From positions 1 through 10,719 of the forward strand of contig JAAYSW010000173.1 in assembly GCA_012523875.1 (NCBI GenBank): a DNA stretch of 10,719 nt, given 5' to 3'. Positions 7,314 to 10,719 of the stretch are shown piece after piece. Numbering within the stretch: the stretch's first letter is position 1; each line of letters starts with the position of its first letter. The position numbers were made by a program, and so were the translations under genes. The DNA is from Clostridiales bacterium. Lineage in GTDB: Bacteria; Bacillota; Clostridia; Oscillospirales; Ruminococcaceae. A model generated the notes under the pieces. That model saw only the letters and a program-made list of their open reading frames with translations, ran no database searches and was not told the origin of the DNA.

Positions 7314-7343
7314 TACCAGACTATACAATATATAGCTGTGGTA
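7314..7343 (+). other. Hairpin between purM and purN
   Basis: Two stacked 5-bp helices can form in the RNA: TACCA (7314-7318) with TGGTA (7339-7343), and CTATA (7321-7325) with TATAG (7331-7335). They are split by a small internal loop and capped by CAATA. No T-run follows, so it is not a standard terminator. The purN SD (7352-7359) starts nine bases downstream. It might mark RNA processing or stabilise the 3' end of purM RNA; in AT-rich DNA chance is also possible. Confidence 0.4.
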
Positions 7344-7367
7344 ATAAGCATAGAAGGAGCGGTTGCC

Positions 7368-7997
7368 ATGAAAAATATAGTCGTACTCGTATCAGGCGGA
7401 GGAACAAATTTGCAAGCACTGATAGATGCACAAAATAGGGGGGATATTGTAAATGGTAAGATTACCTGTGTAATATCCTCCAAGCCAAATGCATATGCAC
7501 TAACAAGGGCAATTAATAATAGTATTCCAACTAGGATTGTTCAAGCAAAGGATTATAAGGATAATATTGATTATAGTAAAGCCATTCACGAGGCTTTGTA
7601 TGAGGAATATGCTGATGTAATAGTCCTTGCAGGGTTTATGACAATACTTGATGAATTAGTTATAAAAGCCTACCCTAATAAGATTATTAATGTTCATCCT
7701 TCACTAATTCCATCATTTAGTGGTAAGGGTTTTTATGGAATCAATGTTCACAAGGCTGTGCTTGAATCAGGAGTTAAATTAACGGGTGCAACAGTTCATT
7801 TTGTAAATGAAATTGCAGATGGTGGAGCAATAATCTTGCAAAAGGCTGTTGAAGTTAAAAGGGATGATACTCCCGATATATTGCAAAAACGAGTAATGGA
7901 AGAAGCAGAGTGGAGGATACTACCACAGGCTGTATCTTTATTCTGTCAGGATAAGATTGAAATTATAGGTAATAAAGCATTTATAAAAGAGGAATAA
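7368..7997 (+). CDS. purN: Phosphoribosylglycinamide (GAR) formyltransferase, folate-dependent
   Basis: PurN transfers a formyl group from 10-formyltetrahydrofolate to GAR. The ATG at 7368 is chosen because AGAAGGAG (7352-7359) sits eight bases ahead; a GTG at 7338 in the same frame lies upstream of that SD and inside the hairpin. The 209 residues match the family. Motifs are VLVSGGGTNLQAL (6-18) for substrate phosphate binding, VLAGFM (86-91), and INVHPSLIPSF (107-117), which supplies the catalytic Asn108 and His110. GATVHFVNEIADGG (140-153) supplies the acidic residue, probably Asp151. The folate-dependent enzyme fits a cell that also uses a folate-dependent AICAR transformylase three genes downstream of purM. 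Confidence 0.95.
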   Translation: MKNIVVLVSGGGTNLQALIDAQNRGDIVNGKITCVISSKPNAYALTRAINNSIPTRIVQAKDYKDNIDYSKAIHEALYEEYADVIVLAGFMTILDELVIKAYPNKIINVHPSLIPSFSGKGFYGINVHKAVLESGVKLTGATVHFVNEIADGGAIILQKAVEVKRDDTPDILQKRVMEEAEWRILPQAVSLFCQDKIEIIGNKAFIKEE

Positions 7998-8023
7998 GTT
8001 CCTTGTTAATACGGAGGAAATTA

Positions 8024-8737
8024 ATGGAAATGATTTCAATAGAAAAAGAACTAAAGGATAATTCCTACCCAGGTAGAGGAATTATTATTGGTAAGTCTAA
8101 GGATGGGAATCATGCAGTTACAGCATATTTTATTATGGGGCGAAGTGAAAATAGCCGTAATAGAATTTTTGTTGAGGATGGTGATGGAATCAGAACACAA
8201 GCCTTTGATCCATCCAAAATGGTTGACCCTAGCCTAATTATATATTCACCAGTCAGGGTGCTGGGCAATAAGGTTATTGTAACAAATGGCGACCAAACGG
8301 ACACAATATTTGAATTAATGAACAGCCAGCTTACATTCGAACAGGCTCTTAGAACAAGGGAGTTTGAACCTGATGCACCGAACTATACACCAAGAATCTC
8401 GGGAATATTAAAGCTTGGGGAGAATGATTTTAATTATGCAATTTCAATTTTAAAATCTGCAAATGGTAATGCTGAATCATGTCAACGTTTTAATTTTGCA
8501 TATAATAATGCTATAAATGGCGAGGGACATTTCATTCATACATATAAAAGTGATGGTGATCCCCTTCCAAGTTTTGAGGGCGAGCCAAGGCTTATTTCTA
8601 TACCAAATGATATTGATGAATTTACAAATTCCCTTTGGGAGAGCCTAAATGAAGATAATAAGGTTTCCCTTTTTGTTAGATATATTGATTTAAAATCAAA
8701 TATAGAATCAACCAGAATTATTAATAAAAACAAATGA
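8024..8737 (+). CDS. purO: IMP cyclohydrolase, PurO type
   Basis: The product resembles the PurO family first known from archaea, which closes FAICAR to IMP, the last step of the pathway. It is 237 residues from the ATG at 8024, chosen for its SD CGGAGGAA (8012-8019); a TTG at 8003 lies before that SD. Visible family features are YPGRGIIIG (15-23), GRSENSRNR (39-47), VIVTNGDQTD (84-93) and NYTPRI (120-125). The fold in this family resembles Ntn hydrolases and is unrelated to the cyclohydrolase half of ordinary PurH. It lies 26 bases after purN and 78 bases before a PurH-like protein that carries only the transformylase function. That pairing strongly supports the call; the identification itself rests on motif recall. 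Confidence 0.85.
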   Translation: MEMISIEKELKDNSYPGRGIIIGKSKDGNHAVTAYFIMGRSENSRNRIFVEDGDGIRTQAFDPSKMVDPSLIIYSPVRVLGNKVIVTNGDQTDTIFELMNSQLTFEQALRTREFEPDAPNYTPRISGILKLGENDFNYAISILKSANGNAESCQRFNFAYNNAINGEGHFIHTYKSDGDPLPSFEGEPRLISIPNDIDEFTNSLWESLNEDNKVSLFVRYIDLKSNIESTRIINKNK

Positions 8738-8752
8738 GTGTAATAATCTATA

Positions 8753-8801
8753 AGTCTTTATCCGTCTAAAGGCTCCGATAGAATATAAATATTTCGACGG
8801 G
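8753..8801 (+). ncRNA. Predicted hairpin-pseudoknot upstream of the purH SD
   Basis: In the 78-base gap before purH an 8-bp stem forms between AGTCTTTA (8753-8760) and TAAAGGCT (8767-8774), with one T-G pair. Its six-base loop TCCGTC (8761-8766) is fully complementary, with one wobble, to GACGGG (8796-8801). At least five of these pairs (CCGTC with GACGG) are sterically possible as an H-type pseudoknot, with a 21-base linking strand. The second helix ends only two bases before the purH SD AAGGAG (8804-8809), a good position for translation control. It does not show the conserved core of the ZTP riboswitch often found near purH. Confidence 0.4.
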
Positions 8802-8815
8802 ACAAGGAGTAGCAT

Positions 8816-9994
8816 ATGTCAAAGGAATTAAAGTTAAAGTATGGATGTAACCCCAACCAAAAGCCCTCAAGAATTTATATTGAAGATGGCAAATTACCCA
8901 TAGAAGTTTTAAATGGCAATCCTGGCTATATAAATTTACTTGATGCATTTAATGGATGGCAACTTGTAAAGGAGCTAAAGGCTTCGACTGGTATGTGTGC
9001 AGCAACTTCATTTAAACATGTTTCGCCCGCAGGAGCTGCAGTTGGTGAACCATTAACTGATACCTTGAAAAAAGTGTATTTTGTTGACGATTTAGAGGAA
9101 TTATCACCAATGGCTTGTGCTTATGCGAGAGCTAGGGGTGCAGATAGAATGTCATCATATGGTGATTTTATTGCATTATCTGACATTTGTGATGTTTCAA
9201 CAGCAAAAATTATTCAGAGAGAAGTATCAGATGGAATTATCGCTCCCGATTATACGGATGAAGCATTAGAGATTCTTAAATCCAAGAGAAGGGGCACATA
9301 TAATATTATTAAGATTGATGAGGAGTATGTGCCACAGCCTATTGAGAAAAAACAGGTTTTTGGTATAACATTTGAACAAGGTAGAAATGATTTAAAGATT
9401 GATGATGCTATGCTTGAGAACATAATTACAGAGAATAAAAACATTGAAGATGAAAAAAAACGTGATTTAATTATTTCTTTAATCACTTTAAAATATACGC
9501 AATCAAACTCAGTATGCTATGTCAAGAATGGTCAAGCTATTGGTATTGGTGCAGGTCAGCAATCAAGAATTCATTGTACTAGGCTTGCTGGGAACAAGGC
9601 TGATATTTGGTGGCTAAGGCAATCAGAACAGGTTTTAAACTTAAAGTTTATTGATGATATTCGAAGGGCAGATAGAGATAATGCAATAGATATCTATATA
9701 TCTGATGAGTATATGGATGTACTTACTGATGGAGTTTGGCAGGGCATATTTAAGGAAAAACCTATGGTATTTACAAAAGAAATGCAGAGGGCGTGGCTTG
9801 ATAAAAACACTGGAGTATGTTTAGGCTCAGATGCTTTTTTCCCGTTTGGCGATAATATTGAACGTGCTTATAAGAGCGGAGTATCATATATTGCACAGCC
9901 TGGTGGTTCAATTAGGGATGATAATGTTATTGATGTTTGCAATAAATATAATATTGCTATGGCGTTTACAGGCATACGTTTATTCCATCACTAG
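8816..9994 (+). CDS. purH: AICAR formyltransferase (stand-alone transformylase form of PurH)
   Basis: The enzyme formylates AICAR with 10-formyltetrahydrofolate to give FAICAR. Its 392 residues match the transformylase part only; bifunctional PurH is usually above 500 residues, with an N-terminal MGS-like cyclohydrolase domain that is absent here. The N-terminus begins directly with KYGCNPNQKPSRIY (8-21). The catalytic Lys67-His68 lie in FKHVSPAGAAVG (66-77). Later motifs are YGDFIALSD, SDGIIAPDYTDEALEIL, GIGAGQQSRIHCTRLAG, SDAFFPFGDNIERA and the end segment IAQPGGSIRDD...AMAFTGIRLFHH. The ATG at 8816 follows AAGGAG (8804-8809). Its product is presumably passed to the PurO-type protein encoded just upstream. 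A predicted RNA pseudoknot ends beside its SD. Confidence 0.94.
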   Translation: MSKELKLKYGCNPNQKPSRIYIEDGKLPIEVLNGNPGYINLLDAFNGWQLVKELKASTGMCAATSFKHVSPAGAAVGEPLTDTLKKVYFVDDLEELSPMACAYARARGADRMSSYGDFIALSDICDVSTAKIIQREVSDGIIAPDYTDEALEILKSKRRGTYNIIKIDEEYVPQPIEKKQVFGITFEQGRNDLKIDDAMLENIITENKNIEDEKKRDLIISLITLKYTQSNSVCYVKNGQAIGIGAGQQSRIHCTRLAGNKADIWWLRQSEQVLNLKFIDDIRRADRDNAIDIYISDEYMDVLTDGVWQGIFKEKPMVFTKEMQRAWLDKNTGVCLGSDAFFPFGDNIERAYKSGVSYIAQPGGSIRDDNVIDVCNKYNIAMAFTGIRLFHH

Positions 9995-10009
9995 AGCGGG
10001 GTAGGGATT

Positions 10010-10174
10010 ATGAAAGATAAAAAAATATTTACGGTTATAGGCATTATTTGTGTACTTTTGGCGATTGGAGTTATTATTTTTGCATTAGCCAACAATAAGG
10101 AACTTAATTTTATTATGGTTTTACCACTTATTTTTGCGGTGGGTTGCTTAGTAATTGCCAGAATGTCAAAGTAA
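10010..10174 (+). CDS. Small two-helix membrane protein, function unknown
   Basis: The gene encodes 54 residues from an ATG at 10010, with a purine-rich SD (GGGGTAGGG, 9998-10006) ahead of it. It begins with the basic MKDKK, then has two hydrophobic helices at about residues 6-26 and 33-50 joined by a short polar turn (ANNKEL), and ends in ARMSK, so both ends probably face the cytoplasm. I do not recognise a family. It starts 15 bases after purH stops and ends 15 bases before purD starts, so it is surely in the same transcript. The good SD, tight spacing and clear membrane pattern make it a credible gene. Its place between two purine enzymes hints at a link to purine metabolism, but nothing in the sequence proves one. 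Confidence 0.68.
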   Translation: MKDKKIFTVIGIICVLLAIGVIIFALANNKELNFIMVLPLIFAVGCLVIARMSK

Positions 10175-10189
10175 CCGTTGGAGGTAAAA

Positions 10190-10719
10190 ATGAAAATATT
10201 AGTTGTTGGCGGCGGCGGACGTGAACATGGAATTATAATGAAGCTTGCGGAAAGTAGTAAGGTAGATAAGCTTTACTGCACTCCCGGCAATGGTGGAATT
10301 TCAAAATATGCTGAATGTTTTTCAGTTAAAGCAGATGATATAGAAGGTGTTGTTGAACTTGCCAAGAAAATATCAGCAGATATGGTTGTTGTTGCACCTG
10401 ATGACCCTCTTGTTTTAGGAATGGTTGATACATTGAATGCTGAGGGTTTTATGACGTTCGGGCCGAATAAGGCTGCTGCTATAATTGAAGGTAGTAAGGT
10501 TTTTTCTAAGGATTTGATGAAGAAATACAACATTCCCACAGCAAGATATGAAGTGTTTGACAATACTAATGACGCAATTGCATATGTTGAAGCAGAAAAC
10601 ACATATCCAGTGGTTGTAAAAGCGGATGGGCTTGCACTAGGTAAGGGAGTTATTATTGCACAAAGCTTTGATGAGGCTAAAAATGCAATAAACTCGATTA
10701 TGGAGGATAAAATTTTTGG
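10190..10719 (+). CDS. purD: Phosphoribosylamine-glycine ligase (GAR synthetase), N-terminal part (runs off right edge)
   Basis: PurD joins glycine to phosphoribosylamine using ATP, the second step of the pathway. An ATG at 10190 follows TTGGAGGT (10178-10185), and the frame stays open for 176 codons to the edge; the full enzyme usually has about 420 residues. Visible are the N-domain glycine-rich loop GGGGREH (7-13), TPGNGG (31-36), APDDPLVLGMVD (69-80), where many PurD proteins have GPE-type residues, and IEGSKVFSKDLMKKY leading into the ATP-grasp domain. VVVKADGLALGKGV near residues 142-155 forms the ATP-binding lysine strand and loop. Because phosphoribosylamine is short-lived, having PurD in the same operon as PurF is expected. 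Confidence 0.96.
   Translation, partial: MKILVVGGGGREHGIIMKLAESSKVDKLYCTPGNGGISKYAECFSVKADDIEGVVELAKKISADMVVVAPDDPLVLGMVDTLNAEGFMTFGPNKAAAIIEGSKVFSKDLMKKYNIPTARYEVFDNTNDAIAYVEAENTYPVVVKADGLALGKGVIIAQSFDEAKNAINSIMEDKIF

Noticed and set aside
8378..8383. CCGAAC, the core of a Bacillus-type PurBox
   Set aside because: It is a single copy deep inside the purO coding sequence. A working PurR site needs two inverted boxes near a promoter.
8738..8815. ZTP (pfl) riboswitch upstream of purH
   Set aside because: The conserved GC-rich core and its pseudoknot sequence are missing and the gap is short. The structure found there is different.
10273..10602. A 109-residue minus-strand frame at the right edge
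   Set aside because: It is fully antisense to the clear purD coding sequence and shows no domain.

Overview
The window looks like chromosomal DNA from a low-GC member of the Clostridia. The evidence is the AT-rich sequence, strong purine-rich Shine-Dalgarno (SD) sites, TTG starts, and a purine operon with a PurO-type IMP cyclohydrolase and a separate AICAR transformylase. I see no mobile element, CRISPR array, tRNA or rRNA. All protein identities come from recognised motifs, not database searches.

Left edge (1-867): an apolipoprotein N-acyltransferase-like membrane protein (lnt) starts at 554, is read leftward and runs off the window. It has a perfect consensus sigma-A promoter on the minus strand. 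The 313-bp divergent spacer to the next gene holds a 17-bp palindrome with a second partial copy, and weaker rightward promoters.

Centre-left (868-3422, plus strand): a membrane-anchored family 2 glycosyltransferase; then a QueT-type queuosine-precursor transporter preceded by a class I preQ1 riboswitch whose 3' end is the gene's SD; then a membrane-anchored WG-repeat protein with a TTG start.

Right (3450-10719, plus strand): a tightly packed de novo purine operon, purE-purC-purF-purM-purN-purO-purH(AICAR transformylase only)-54 aa membrane protein-purD. Together these enzymes cover PRPP to phosphoribosylamine (PurF), GAR (PurD), FGAR (PurN), AIR (PurM), CAIR (PurE), SAICAR (PurC), FAICAR (PurH) and IMP (PurO). 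Missing here are PurL (FGAM synthase), PurB (adenylosuccinate lyase) and PurK. The last two steps, usually one fused PurH, are two proteins.

No intrinsic terminator is visible between 868 and the right edge, so the plus-strand genes may be partly co-transcribed. I see no purine riboswitch or paired PurBox before purE. The less expected elements are RNA structures between genes: a predicted pseudoknot just upstream of the purH SD and a hairpin between purM and purN. The 54 aa membrane protein inside the purine operon has no known role.
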